Source: Castellaniella denitrificans
GTDB lineage: Bacteria > Pseudomonadota > Gammaproteobacteria > Burkholderiales > Burkholderiaceae_B
NCBI RefSeq assembly: GCF_042653765.1
Contig: NZ_JBHSEZ010000014.1
Coordinates: 1-64,000, forward strand
Length of the DNA: 64,000 nt
Reading direction: 5' to 3'
In this document: positions 33,569 through 42,449 of the stretch, piece after piece
How positions within the stretch are numbered: the first letter of the stretch is position 1
Layout: each line of letters opens with the position of its first letter
Notes under the pieces: model-generated
What the model was told of the DNA's origin: nothing
Seen by the model: only the letters and a program-made list of their open reading frames with translations
Database searches by the model: none
Program-made: the position numbers and the translations under genes

Positions 33569-34402
33569 AACTACCTTGCTCTGGTCTCCCAGAACAACCT
33601 GAACAAGTCCCAATCCTCCCTGAACTCCGCAATCCAGCGCCTGTCCTCGGGCCTGCGCATCAACAGCGCCAAGGACGACGCCGCCGGCCAGGCCATCGCC
33701 AACCGCTTCACCGCCAACATCAAGGGCCTGACTCAAGCCGCCCGCAATGCCAACGACGGCATCTCGATGGCGCAAACGACGGAAGGCTCCCTGAACGAAA
33801 TCAATAACAACCTGCAACGTATTCGCGAGCTGACGGTCCAGGCCTACAACGGCACGAACTCCTCCGACGACCTGGCTTCGATCAACGCCGAAATCAAGCA
33901 GCGCCTGGACGAAATCCAGCGCGTCGCCGAGCAGACCCAGTTCAACGGCACCAAGGTCCTGAACGGTTCCGCCGCGTCCGGCATCACCATCCAGGTCGGC
34001 GCCAACGACAACGAAACCATCACGATCTCGGGCACTGACGCTCAAGTCAACACGCTGCTGAGCGGCACCTCCGCCATCACCTCCGGCGGCCTGTCGCTCG
34101 TGACCTCCGGCGGTGTGACCACCGTCAGCGGCGGCGCGCTGAAGGAAATCGACGCCGCCATCAACAGCGTCGACAAGATGCGCAGCGACCTGGGCGCGAT
34201 CCAGAACCGCTTCGAATCGACCATCGCCAACCTGAACAACACCATCACCAACCTGTCGGCTTCGCGCTCGCGCATCGAAGACGCCGACTACGCGGTGGAA
34301 GTGTCCAACATGACGCGGGCCCAGATCCTGCAGCAGGCCGGCACCGCCGTCCTGGCGCAGGCCAACCAGGTCCCGCAGACCATGCTGTCCCTGCTGCGTT
34401 AA
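33569..34402 (+). CDS. Flagellin (short form), first six codons lost in the assembly gap
   Basis: 277 residues visible, beginning NYLALVSQNNLNKSQ; the start MAVINT is expected in the gap, for a total of about 283. N- and C-terminal D0/D1 regions are intact and nearly identical to flagellin 1, and the central region is short (~50 residues). Short and long flagellin types often share one filament or are alternately expressed. A good terminator follows. The promoter is not visible because of the gap. Confidence 0.9.
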   Translation, partial: NYLALVSQNNLNKSQSSLNSAIQRLSSGLRINSAKDDAAGQAIANRFTANIKGLTQAARNANDGISMAQTTEGSLNEINNNLQRIRELTVQAYNGTNSSDDLASINAEIKQRLDEIQRVAEQTQFNGTKVLNGSAASGITIQVGANDNETITISGTDAQVNTLLSGTSAITSGGLSLVTSGGVTTVSGGALKEIDAAINSVDKMRSDLGAIQNRFESTIANLNNTITNLSASRSRIEDADYAVEVSNMTRAQILQQAGTAVLAQANQVPQTMLSLLR

Positions 34403-34450
34403 TTCGCGAGACGGCATCGGGGCGGACTCGTTCCGCCTCGCGCATCACGG

Positions 34451-34479
34451 CCGCCGGATCACTTCCGGCGGTTTTTTTT
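34451..34479 (+). terminator. Rho-independent terminator of flagellin 2
   Basis: An 8-bp stem CCGCCGGA/TCCGGCGG with a 5-base loop is followed by eight T. It lies ~50 bases after the flagellin stop. Confidence 0.9.
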
Positions 34480-34511
34480 GAGCTCTCGCACCGCAACGCA
34501 CCAACTTCACC

Positions 34512-35519
34512 ATGGCCCGTAGAATCCTGATCACCCGCCTGGCGGGCCTGGGGGACGTCGCCTCCATCCTGATCCCCGCCGTCCGGCTGGTCCGCGAGCG
34601 AGAACCGGACGCAGCCATCGACGTGCTGACCTACGCGGCGGGTATCGAACTGATGTCCCTGTGCGAAGAAGTCGGCGACGTGCTGGGCATCACGCAGGAG
34701 CAATGGCCGCGCGACCTGATCCCCGCGACCCAAAGTTTCCTGGACATCGCCCAGGTGATTGCTCCACGCGGCTACGACCGGATCATCTGCCTGGATACCT
34801 GGTTCATGCCCTGCTTCCTGGCACAGATCCTGATGGATATCGGGCTGAACGTGGAAGGCAACCACCTGGACCGCCCGGTGAGCGACTTCTTCGCCGCGCT
34901 GCACGCCGGAAAGCTGCCGGCGGATTACTTCGGCACGGCCTTCATGGCCAGCAGCTATCCTCGAATGAGAGACTGGCTGCGGCCCTGGTGGCTGACACCC
35001 CAGCCCCATGCCAACTATCCGGAATACTATCTGATCCATTGCTGCGGCCTGGGCGACAGCATTGACGCGCGCCTGCCCATCGAGCCGGACGCGGCGTTCC
35101 AGGAAGCCGCGGCGGGGCGCCCGATCGTGGCCGCGTCATTTCGCGGCACTACGGCCATCAAGCACTACAAACAGGCGGATGACCTGACCAGTCTCCTACG
35201 CCAGGCGGGCTACCACGTCTGGACCGGATTCGACGGCAGCCTGCCCATGCGCACGACCCTGGCGCGGCTGGCCGCGACGGACCTGCTGGTGACCGTGGCG
35301 ACCTCGACCCAATGGCTGGCCAAACTGGTCGGCTGCCCTTCCCTGATGCTGCCGGGCGCCATGCATCCGGCCATCCTGGGGGCGGAACACACCATGGGCC
35401 GGACGGAGGATTGCCAGTACTGCTGCCAACGCGGCTGTCCCGCCGGCCGGGACTACGCCTGCATGGATGTGCCGGCGCAAGACGTGATGGCCGGCATCCG
35501 GCGGATACTGGCCGGATAG
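34512..35519 (+). CDS. GT9-like (heptosyltransferase-type) glycosyltransferase
   Basis: 335 residues. The N-terminus RILITRLAGLGDVASILIPAVRLVRERE has the GLGD loop of ADP-heptose transferases of the GT-B fold; the C-terminal half has LVTVATSTQWLAKLVGCPSLML, resembling the nucleotide-sugar site (SxxxHLAAALGxPT). A C-terminal CQYCCQRGCPAGRDYAC cysteine cluster is unusual and may bind metal or link domains. It lies between flagellin 2 and the divergent-facing glycan operon; transfer of a sugar to flagellin is possible, by inference from position. Confidence 0.75.
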   Translation: MARRILITRLAGLGDVASILIPAVRLVREREPDAAIDVLTYAAGIELMSLCEEVGDVLGITQEQWPRDLIPATQSFLDIAQVIAPRGYDRIICLDTWFMPCFLAQILMDIGLNVEGNHLDRPVSDFFAALHAGKLPADYFGTAFMASSYPRMRDWLRPWWLTPQPHANYPEYYLIHCCGLGDSIDARLPIEPDAAFQEAAAGRPIVAASFRGTTAIKHYKQADDLTSLLRQAGYHVWTGFDGSLPMRTTLARLAATDLLVTVATSTQWLAKLVGCPSLMLPGAMHPAILGAEHTMGRTEDCQYCCQRGCPAGRDYACMDVPAQDVMAGIRRILAG

Positions 35520-35546
35520 GCCGCGCGGCGCATCCCTCTCCCGCGC

Positions 35547-38500
35547 TCAATCGGCCGCCGGCGCCACGCCCCAGGCACGGGTCCACTGGTCCAGGAACTC
35601 GCCTTCCAGCATCCAGTGCCGCAGAACCGCATCGCGCAATGCGTCGCCCTTCCGCTCCAGGGCATCGGGGTCGGCCAGATGCGCGCGGATGGCTTCCACC
35701 CAGTCCTGGTGACGGTTGCGCACGAGCGTCACGGGCAGGTCGCAGCGATACGGCTCGATCGCCGTGGCGATCACCGGCACCCCGCAAGCGCCCAGTTCGA
35801 GCAGGCGCAGGTTGCTCTTGCAGCGATTGAACTGGTTGAGTTCCAGCGGCACCACGGCCAGGTCCAGGTTCAGGCCGGCCAGTTTTTCCGGATACCGGTC
35901 GATCGCGACCCCCGGATGGTATTCGCATTGCACGCCGTCGGGCTTCATACCCATGAAGACCCATTCGACCTCGTCCTGCAGATCCTGGACCACCGAGCGG
36001 ATTTCCGCCAGGTCGCCGGTATGGCTGATGCCGCCGGCCCAGCCGACGCGCATCTTCCGTCCCGCACGGCGCCGGCTGGACAGGTCGCGCCAGGGGTCCA
36101 CGGGCAAGCCATTCAGGGCCACGCGGATATCGCCGTGGTAATCGGCATATTCCTGGGCCAGCACCGGCGTGGAAACGACCAGCCAATCGACCTGCTCGAT
36201 CGCGCGGCGCATGTTCTTGATCACGCTCTGGGGCAGTTTCTTGCGATAGATGCTGCGCGTCGGGATGTTGGGCAGGTAATCGTCGAACTCCAGGACGACC
36301 TTGGCGCCCGTGATCTCCCGATAGCGCCGGATCTGGGTCAGGATCCCCTCGTTCAGCCACGCCCCCTGCAACACGATCACATCCGGCTGGATGCGGGCCG
36401 CGTCGGTGAAATGGAAATCGCCATGCTTCAGCCCGCCTTCCAGGCGCAGTTCGCCGGCCATGGCCCTGAAGGGATGCAGGATCCGATAGTGGCCGCAACC
36501 CTGCCAGTCCGCATGGGCCGCCAGCACCACGGGCAAGGGCCTGCCCGGCAGCGGTTCCTGGATCCGGGAAGCGTCGGGGCTGAGGTCGAAGCCCGGCGAC
36601 CGCTTGCCGAAGGCGGGATGGTAGTTCGGATCCCGCGCCAGCCGCGGCAGCCACCGGTGATACAGGCGATCGCGCTGCTCGTCGTCGGGGCTGGATTTCA
36701 AGCCAAATTTTTCGGTCAGCAGGCGGGTCGCGCCGCCCATGTGCAACAGGCCCGTATCCGGCTCCAGCGCCAGCAGATACCCCGCCTGCGTCGCCTTCAT
36801 GCACAGGTCCGCGTCCGCGTAGTAGACCGGGAAGGATCCGGCATCGAAGCCTCCCAGTTCGTCAAAGACCTCGCGCCGCATCATCAGGCACGACGCGCTG
36901 AGCGCGCTGACGTTCTGCTGGACGATCAGGCGGCTCATGTAGCCCTGCCGATCGGAAGGCAGGCCCCGGAACGCGGCGCCGACGCTGTTGTCCATGCCCA
37001 GCACCAGGCCGCATTGCTCCACGCCCCCATCGGGCAGATCCAGGCGCGAGCCGGCCATCCCCACCTCGGGCCGCAGCGCATGTCGCAGCAGGCGCTCCAG
37101 CCAGTCCGTCCGGGTACGCGGCGAAAACTGGACATCGTTGTTCAGGAACAGCAGCGCGTCTCCGCGCGCCTGGGAGACGGCGAAATTGTTCATGGCCGCG
37201 AAATCGAACGCCCCGGGCCAGCGCAGGACGCGGACCCGGTCCGTTCCCATGCCTTCGAGGCCGGCCAGGAATGCCACCGCGTCCGGCTCGACGCTGCCGT
37301 TGTCCACGATCAGCAGCTCGTAATGGGGATAGGCCGTGCGCTCCATCAGCCCTTCGATGCAGGCCCGCAGGACGGTCAGCTGATCGCGCGTGGGAATGAC
37401 GACGGAGACCAGCGGCTGCGCGGCCAGGGGGTACTCGATGCGCTGCAGGCCGGGCACCAGCCCGGGCTCGATCCTGGCCTCCAGGCCCATGCGGACGAAA
37501 TGCGCCTGGGTCACGGCGGGGAACCAGGTCATCGCCTCCGCACCCTGCACCCAATCCATCAGGCTGCGGCCATTGTGGGACAGCACCTCGGGAACGTGAG
37601 CCACCACGGGAGGGCCGACCTGCTCGACCAGGCGCCAGATCAGATCGATCAGCGCCATGTCCGCCACCCGCTCGTCCAGGCCGCCGACGGCCTGGACGGC
37701 GGCCGTGCTGACCACCAGATTCCGGCCGACATAGGGATAGCTGCGCAGCAGATCGACGTTGAAGTCGGGCCTCAGCATCGGATTGGCGGGCGCGCCGGCC
37801 TTCAGTACGGCCTCGTCGGCATACCAGACCAGGGGGTCGGGCTTGCGCAGGCGATACTCGCCCATCGCCAGCGTGGCATGCGGGACCAGCCGGTCGCCCG
37901 CGTGCAGGATCCACAGGAAATCGGGCACCCCGCCCTGGCCAATCCGATCCGATAACTGCTTCGTCCAATGCGCATCCGATCGCAGCAATTCGATCCCGTT
38001 GCCGGCCGCCTCGTCCGGGATGTTGCGGCCGATGAGCCAGACGCCATCCACCGGCCGATGCTGCACGCCCAGGCTTTCCAGCGTGGCCGCCAGCGCCTGC
38101 ACATCCGCACCGTCCTGCACGATCACGGCCACGCCCAGCGTACCCACGTCCGGGTTCGCCTGCAGCAGGGCCTGGATCGCCAGGACGCGGGATGCCGAGG
38201 GAGCGCGCTCGGCCAGCCATTCGGTGACGCCCCAGGGCTTTTCCTGCTGGGCCGAAGCCGCCAGTACGGCCTGGCGGCCCGCCTGCACGCGATCGCTCTC
38301 CGTTTCCGGGTAGCGGGCATAGAGTTTCCGGTAGAGCGGCAGCAGCTTGTCCTGTTCCCGCGCCAGCATGTGGTCGCCCCCGCCGGAAACACGCTGGTGG
38401 ACTTCCGCCGTGATCCGCTCGATCCGGTGCACGGGATAGCGCTGCACCAGGCGCAGCAGCATGTCCCAGTCCTCGAACGCCGTCAGCTCCGTATCGAAGT

Positions 38501-39929
38501 TGCCGACCAGGCCGATGGCGGCACGGGGATGCGCCCAGGTATTGACCGGAATGTAGTTCTGGACGAAGAGCCTGTCGCGGTCGAAGGCGTCATGGGCCGT
38601 GGGAAAGGACCTGCCCAGTTCGATGCGCCGGCCATCTTCCAGTTGCTCCTGGATGTAGACGACATCGGTGTAGACGACGGAGTCCGGGTGTTTGCCGAAA
38701 GCCTCCGCCAGCAGCCGCAAATGGTCGGGCAGGTAGATGTCGTCGTCATCCAGGTAGGCGACGTAGCGCCCGCGGGCGATCTTGAGGCCCGCGTTCCGGG
38801 CGGCCGAAAGCCCCTGGTTGCTCGGCTGGTTGAGATAGACCAGGGGCAGGTTGCAGGCCTCGAGCAGGTGTTCCACGGGCTCGCCGTGATCATTCACCAG
38901 GATGACCTCGAAATCACGGCAGGTCTGCGCCTCCAGGCTGGCCAGCGCATCGCGCAGCAGGCCGGGCCGGTCATAGGTCGTGACGATGACGGAGAACAAC
39001 GGTCCGCCGGCGGGGGCCGGGCCGGCCAAGGGGCCGAACAGCCGCGCGCGGATGCGCTCCGTCCGCTCGGCAAACACCTTCCGATCGGCCTCCGGATAGG
39101 CGTTCAGGCGATTTTGATACAAGCGCCAGATATCCAGGGCGGCCGGCCGCATGCACGGCGCGATCGCTTCGTCGTCGAGGCAGCGCTCCAGGATTTCCGC
39201 ATGCTCGCGCAAGGGCCGCGCATCGGCATAGAACTTCTGCGATACCTGCCCGCCATGGATGCGGTAGCCGACCGTCGCCTGGCGCAAGAACACGAAATCG
39301 GGATGGCGGCCGGCCACCCGGAGCCAAAGATCCCAGTCCTGGGCCAGCAAGTGATCCCGTGCCAGTGTCCCGTCCGGCAGGGCCACCGTATCGAGCATCG
39401 AGCGGCGCAGCATGGCCGCCGAAGGCGTAATGTAATTGTCGTGGCTCAGCAGGCCGGCGATCTCATTGCGCCCGCCGGCATAGGACGCGTCACGATGGCC
39501 CGGATGCACGGCATGGCGGATCAGGTTGCCCGACTCGTCGATCCAATTGCACTGGACGTAGCCCAGCATGGCCCGAGGCGCCGCATCCATGGCCGCGCAC
39601 AGGGAGCGCAAATGATCGGGATACAGGATGTCGTCCGACCCGAGGACGACGACGTAGCGGCCCCGGCCGGCGCGCAGGCACCGGTTGTAGTTGCCGTTCA
39701 GCCCCAGGTTCCGCTCATTGACTTCGTAGTGGAAACGGGGATCGTCCGCATAGCGTTCCAGCACCCGGACGGAATCATCGGTCGAACAATCGTCGAACAC
39801 CCGTAGTTCGAAGGCCGTGCCTTCCTGGGCGAGAATGGAATCGATCGTCTGCCCGATGAAGCGGGCATTGTTGTAGGACATGACCGCGACGGTCACGTCG
39901 ACAGGCTGATTCTGGTGGGTGCTGTTCAT
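35547..39929 (-). CDS. Giant multidomain glycosyltransferase (four GT2 folds plus GT4-like domain)
   Basis: About 1460 residues. In order: GT2-A (~10-270; VAVMSYNNARFIGQTIDS, VVLGSDDILYPDHL); GT2-B (~310-560; VIVTTYDRPGLLRDALAS, AYLDDDDIYLPDHL); an eroded GT2-C (~600-820; WILHAGDRLVPHA replaces the usual DHDD motif, then WYADEAVL); GT2-D (~850-1110; VVIPTRDQLTVLRACIEG, LLFLNNDVQF, YYADADLCMKA); and a GT-B/GT4-like domain (~1140-1455; WAGGISHTGDLAEI, LLELGACGVPVIAT). It probably assembles several glycan residues in sequence at the inner membrane face. Last gene of the operon. The start is uncertain: an in-frame GTG at 39953 would add 8 residues. Confidence 0.85.
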   Translation of the reverse strand: MNSTHQNQPVDVTVAVMSYNNARFIGQTIDSILAQEGTAFELRVFDDCSTDDSVRVLERYADDPRFHYEVNERNLGLNGNYNRCLRAGRGRYVVVLGSDDILYPDHLRSLCAAMDAAPRAMLGYVQCNWIDESGNLIRHAVHPGHRDASYAGGRNEIAGLLSHDNYITPSAAMLRRSMLDTVALPDGTLARDHLLAQDWDLWLRVAGRHPDFVFLRQATVGYRIHGGQVSQKFYADARPLREHAEILERCLDDEAIAPCMRPAALDIWRLYQNRLNAYPEADRKVFAERTERIRARLFGPLAGPAPAGGPLFSVIVTTYDRPGLLRDALASLEAQTCRDFEVILVNDHGEPVEHLLEACNLPLVYLNQPSNQGLSAARNAGLKIARGRYVAYLDDDDIYLPDHLRLLAEAFGKHPDSVVYTDVVYIQEQLEDGRRIELGRSFPTAHDAFDRDRLFVQNYIPVNTWAHPRAAIGLVGNFDTELTAFEDWDMLLRLVQRYPVHRIERITAEVHQRVSGGGDHMLAREQDKLLPLYRKLYARYPETESDRVQAGRQAVLAASAQQEKPWGVTEWLAERAPSASRVLAIQALLQANPDVGTLGVAVIVQDGADVQALAATLESLGVQHRPVDGVWLIGRNIPDEAAGNGIELLRSDAHWTKQLSDRIGQGGVPDFLWILHAGDRLVPHATLAMGEYRLRKPDPLVWYADEAVLKAGAPANPMLRPDFNVDLLRSYPYVGRNLVVSTAAVQAVGGLDERVADMALIDLIWRLVEQVGPPVVAHVPEVLSHNGRSLMDWVQGAEAMTWFPAVTQAHFVRMGLEARIEPGLVPGLQRIEYPLAAQPLVSVVIPTRDQLTVLRACIEGLMERTAYPHYELLIVDNGSVEPDAVAFLAGLEGMGTDRVRVLRWPGAFDFAAMNNFAVSQARGDALLFLNNDVQFSPRTRTDWLERLLRHALRPEVGMAGSRLDLPDGGVEQCGLVLGMDNSVGAAFRGLPSDRQGYMSRLIVQQNVSALSASCLMMRREVFDELGGFDAGSFPVYYADADLCMKATQAGYLLALEPDTGLLHMGGATRLLTEKFGLKSSPDDEQRDRLYHRWLPRLARDPNYHPAFGKRSPGFDLSPDASRIQEPLPGRPLPVVLAAHADWQGCGHYRILHPFRAMAGELRLEGGLKHGDFHFTDAARIQPDVIVLQGAWLNEGILTQIRRYREITGAKVVLEFDDYLPNIPTRSIYRKKLPQSVIKNMRRAIEQVDWLVVSTPVLAQEYADYHGDIRVALNGLPVDPWRDLSSRRRAGRKMRVGWAGGISHTGDLAEIRSVVQDLQDEVEWVFMGMKPDGVQCEYHPGVAIDRYPEKLAGLNLDLAVVPLELNQFNRCKSNLRLLELGACGVPVIATAIEPYRCDLPVTLVRNRHQDWVEAIRAHLADPDALERKGDALRDAVLRHWMLEGEFLDQWTRAWGVAPAAD

Positions 39930-39973
39930 GTAGACAGGAAGTCCTTGGCTCACAGCCTCATCGACGCTTGCCG

Positions 39974-41098
39974 TCAGAGGTCAAAGGCATTGCATGCGGA
40001 AATCACGTGCCCGATCTGCTCGTCCGTCATGCCGGGCCACAGGGGCAGACTCAGCACCGATCGGTGAATCCGATCCGTGATGGGAAGAGACGCGTCAAAC
40101 CGCCCCTTCAACGCCTGCTGGCGGTGGGGAGGCGTCGGATAGTGGATCAGCGTCCGGACGCCCTGCCGCTCCAGCCACTGGCGCAAGGCATCGCGCCGCT
40201 CGCAGCGGACGACGAACAGATGCCATGCATGCCATGGGCAATCGGCGGGAGGAAGGCCGGCCGTGTCCGGCAGCCGGATCGACGGATGCCGGATGCCCGC
40301 CAGGTACGCCGCGACGATGCGCCGGCGCGCGGCGGTCTCCCGATCCAGGTGCGGCAGCTTGACGCGCAGCACGGCCGCCTGCATTTCATCCAGGCGGCTG
40401 TTGACGCCTTCCATTTCATGCACGTACTTTTCGTGCGACCCATAGTTGCCCAGGGCGCGCACGATGCGGGCGGTTTCCGCATCCTTGGCCGTCACCGCGC
40501 CGCCATCGCCGAGCGCGCCGAGATTCTTCCCCGGATAGAAGCTGAATGCCGCCGCGTCGCCCCAGGCCCCGGCCTTGCGGCCGTCCAGGCACGCGCCATG
40601 CGCTTGCGCCGCGTCTTCCAGGACCAGCAGGCCATGCGCCGCCGCCAAGGCGCAGATTCCCGGCATGTCCGCCAGCCGGCCATAGAGATGGACGGGCAGG
40701 ACGACCCGGGTACGGGGCGTGACGGCCCGCGCGGCGGCCGCGGGGTCCAGATTGCACGTCAACGGGTCGGGTTCGACGAGCACGGGCTCCAGGCCGGCGC
40801 GCAAGACGGCCAGGATCGTCGCGATATAGGTGTTGGCTGGCACGATGACCTCATCGCCGGGCCGCAGCCGCCCCTGGCGCTTCCAGGCCTCGAGCACCAG
40901 CCACAGGGCATCCAGGCCGTTGGCCGCGCCGACCGCCTGTGGAACGCCGCAATACCGCGCGAACTCGTCCTCGAACGCGGCAAGCTCGGCGCCCTGGATG
41001 TACCAGCCGGAATCGACGACCCGCGCCAGCCGATCCAGCAGCTCGGCGCGATGCGCGGCATTGAGAAGCCTCAGGTCGAGAAAAGGAACGTCCATCAT
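39974..41098 (-). CDS. fdtB: dTDP-3-amino-3,6-dideoxyhexose transaminase (FdtB/QdtB-like)
   Basis: 374-residue PLP-dependent aminotransferase of the DegT/DnrJ/EryC1 family. VPFLDLRLLNAAHR at the start, VVDSGWYIQGAELAAFEDEFARYCG, LEDAAQAHGA, and the PLP lysine in FSFYPGKNLGALGDGGAV; the sugar-amine group RLDEMQAAVLRVKL is typical. With FdtA and FdtC encoded just upstream, it should convert dTDP-3-keto-6-deoxyhexose to the 3-amino sugar using glutamate. ATGATG start overlaps the fdtC stop. Confidence 0.9.
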   Translation of the reverse strand: MMDVPFLDLRLLNAAHRAELLDRLARVVDSGWYIQGAELAAFEDEFARYCGVPQAVGAANGLDALWLVLEAWKRQGRLRPGDEVIVPANTYIATILAVLRAGLEPVLVEPDPLTCNLDPAAAARAVTPRTRVVLPVHLYGRLADMPGICALAAAHGLLVLEDAAQAHGACLDGRKAGAWGDAAAFSFYPGKNLGALGDGGAVTAKDAETARIVRALGNYGSHEKYVHEMEGVNSRLDEMQAAVLRVKLPHLDRETAARRRIVAAYLAGIRHPSIRLPDTAGLPPADCPWHAWHLFVVRCERRDALRQWLERQGVRTLIHYPTPPHRQQALKGRFDASLPITDRIHRSVLSLPLWPGMTDEQIGHVISACNAFDL

Positions 41099-41556
41099 AG
41101 ATACCGGATGATTCTGGCCGGATTGCCCACGACGACCGCGCGGTCGGGCACGTCCGCCGTCACGACGGCCCCCGCGCCGACCATGGCGAATTCTCCGATC
41201 CGCAAGCCGGGCAGGATCGTCGCATGCGCGCCGATGCTGGCGCCCCGGCATACGCGCAGAAGGGGGAAAGAGGCCGGATACTGCCTGGACCGGGGGAACG
41301 GGTCGTTCGTGAACGTTGCATTCGGCCCGATGAACACATCGTCCTCGATGCGGGTGCCGTCCCACAGATAGACCCCTGACTTGATCGTGACCCGATCCCC
41401 GACGACCACGTCGTTCTCGATGAAGGTATGGGCGCACACGTTGCAATCCCGTCCGATGACCGCCCTGGGCAGGATCACGCTGAACTGCCAGACTCGGGTA
41501 TCTTCGCCGATCCGGTCCGCCTGGACGTCCGCCAGGTCGTGGATGAAGGCTTCCAT
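41095..41556 (-). CDS. fdtC: Left-handed beta-helix sugar N-acyltransferase (FdtC-like)
   Basis: 153 residues of hexapeptide repeats (IGRDCNVCAHTFIENDVVVGDRV..., GASIGAHATILPGLRIGEFAMVGAGAVVTADV) in the FdtC/QdtC/WbbJ style, including the conserved NATFTNDPFPRS segment. It should acetylate the 3-amino group using acetyl-CoA to give dTDP-Fuc3NAc (or Qui3NAc). One-base and four-base overlaps couple it to fdtA and fdtB. Which epimer is made cannot be told by sequence alone. Confidence 0.88.
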   Translation of the reverse strand: MEAFIHDLADVQADRIGEDTRVWQFSVILPRAVIGRDCNVCAHTFIENDVVVGDRVTIKSGVYLWDGTRIEDDVFIGPNATFTNDPFPRSRQYPASFPLLRVCRGASIGAHATILPGLRIGEFAMVGAGAVVTADVPDRAVVVGNPARIIRYL

Positions 41557-41954
41557 CAGACGGCCTCCAGGAACAGGTCATAGTTGCGGATGTAATCCGC
41601 TTCGTCGTAATGCTCGCTGGCCAGCACGAGCAGGACGCAATCCGGCGTGAAGTCATGCATTTCCCGCCAGACCATGTTCCGGATGAACAGGCCCCTGGTC
41701 GGGGAGTCCAGCACCGCTTCCTCGCGCGACCGGCCATCGTCCAGGACCATGCGGCAGCTTCCGGTCACGCAGACGGCGACCTGCAGCAGGTTCCGGTGGG
41801 CGTGGAATCCCCTGGAAACCCCCTCTTTCGTTCCGAACAGGTAATAGACCCGCCGGATGGCGAAGGGGACGGTCTTCTGGCCCTCCAGGGCGACGAGGGA
41901 ACCGCGTTCGTCGCCCAGGGGGGGAAAGTCCACCCATTCGACCAGGCCCGTCAT
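41556..41954 (-). CDS. fdtA: dTDP-4-oxo-6-deoxyglucose 3,4-ketoisomerase (FdtA-like, WxcM cupin)
   Basis: 132-residue cupin. DERGSLVALEGQKTVPFAIRRVYYLF, SRGFHAHRNLLQVAVCVTGSC (catalytic His pair) and the MVWREMHDFTPDCVLLVLASEHYDEADYIRNYD tail are diagnostic of FdtA/QdtA 3,4-ketoisomerases. It converts dTDP-4-keto-6-deoxyglucose to the 3-keto isomer. RmlA/RmlB, which supply the substrate, are not encoded in this window. Confidence 0.9.
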   Translation of the reverse strand: MTGLVEWVDFPPLGDERGSLVALEGQKTVPFAIRRVYYLFGTKEGVSRGFHAHRNLLQVAVCVTGSCRMVLDDGRSREEAVLDSPTRGLFIRNMVWREMHDFTPDCVLLVLASEHYDEADYIRNYDLFLEAV

Positions 41955-42373
41955 GACGCGGCTCCACCCTCGATCAGGCCGGCGAAATGCCCGGGCGGAT
42001 AGACCCGGCCCGCCTCGATCCCGACGATCCGTCTTCCACGGGCAAGGCGCGCGGCCAGATCCCCGGCCGAAGCCTCCCGTCCCGCCGCGTCGCCGACGTG
42101 CAGATAGGCGACGGGCAACCCGATGTCCTGAATCAGCCCCTCGAGCCGCACCCCCCCCCTGCCGACGAGCACGACCTCGAATTTCCGGCATGTCTGGGCA
42201 TCCAGGCTGAGCAAGGTCTTCCGCGTCTTCTCGGGTGCATCGCCTTCCAGGACGAGCGTCAATGCGGGAGCCGGCCTCAGCGCCGCCATCGTCCGCTTGT
42301 CGACGGGCAGGCCCGCGCGCCGGCGCTCCCGAATCAAGGTCAGTTGCTGGAACAGATCACTCCGGATCGACAT
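41951..42373 (-). CDS. Truncated, catalytically eroded GT2-like protein
   Basis: 140 residues. The core follows a GT2 fold: LTLVLEGDAPEKTRKTLLSL, AQTCRKFEVVLVGRGG and GLPVAYLHVGDAA parallel domain B of the giant transferase (AQTCRDFEVILVNDHG, NLPLVYL). But the catalytic stretch AYLDDDDIYLPDHL is replaced by GIEAGRVYPPGHF, without DxD, and the protein ends directly after it. The frame is maintained and coupled by a 4-base overlap to fdtA, so it is probably translated; it may be a scaffold or a decaying gene. Starts at 42382 or a TTG at 42397 are alternatives. Confidence 0.6.
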   Translation of the reverse strand: MSIRSDLFQQLTLIRERRRAGLPVDKRTMAALRPAPALTLVLEGDAPEKTRKTLLSLDAQTCRKFEVVLVGRGGVRLEGLIQDIGLPVAYLHVGDAAGREASAGDLAARLARGRRIVGIEAGRVYPPGHFAGLIEGGAAS

Positions 42374-42449
42374 GATGGCCATACCCCACTGAATCAATCG
42401 CCATGGTTCTCATCGCTCCTGGCGGACACCGGCACGCCCGGGAACGGGC

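Noticed and set aside
30444..34402. Phase-variation switch by inversion between two divergent flagellins
   Set aside because: The inverted 100-base match ends at an assembly gap and looks like an assembly artefact; no recombination site pair can be shown.
35616..39806. Long plus-strand open frames (up to 779 codons) opposite the giant glycosyltransferase
   Set aside because: No domain and shadow-like composition; the minus-strand frame has several GT motifs.
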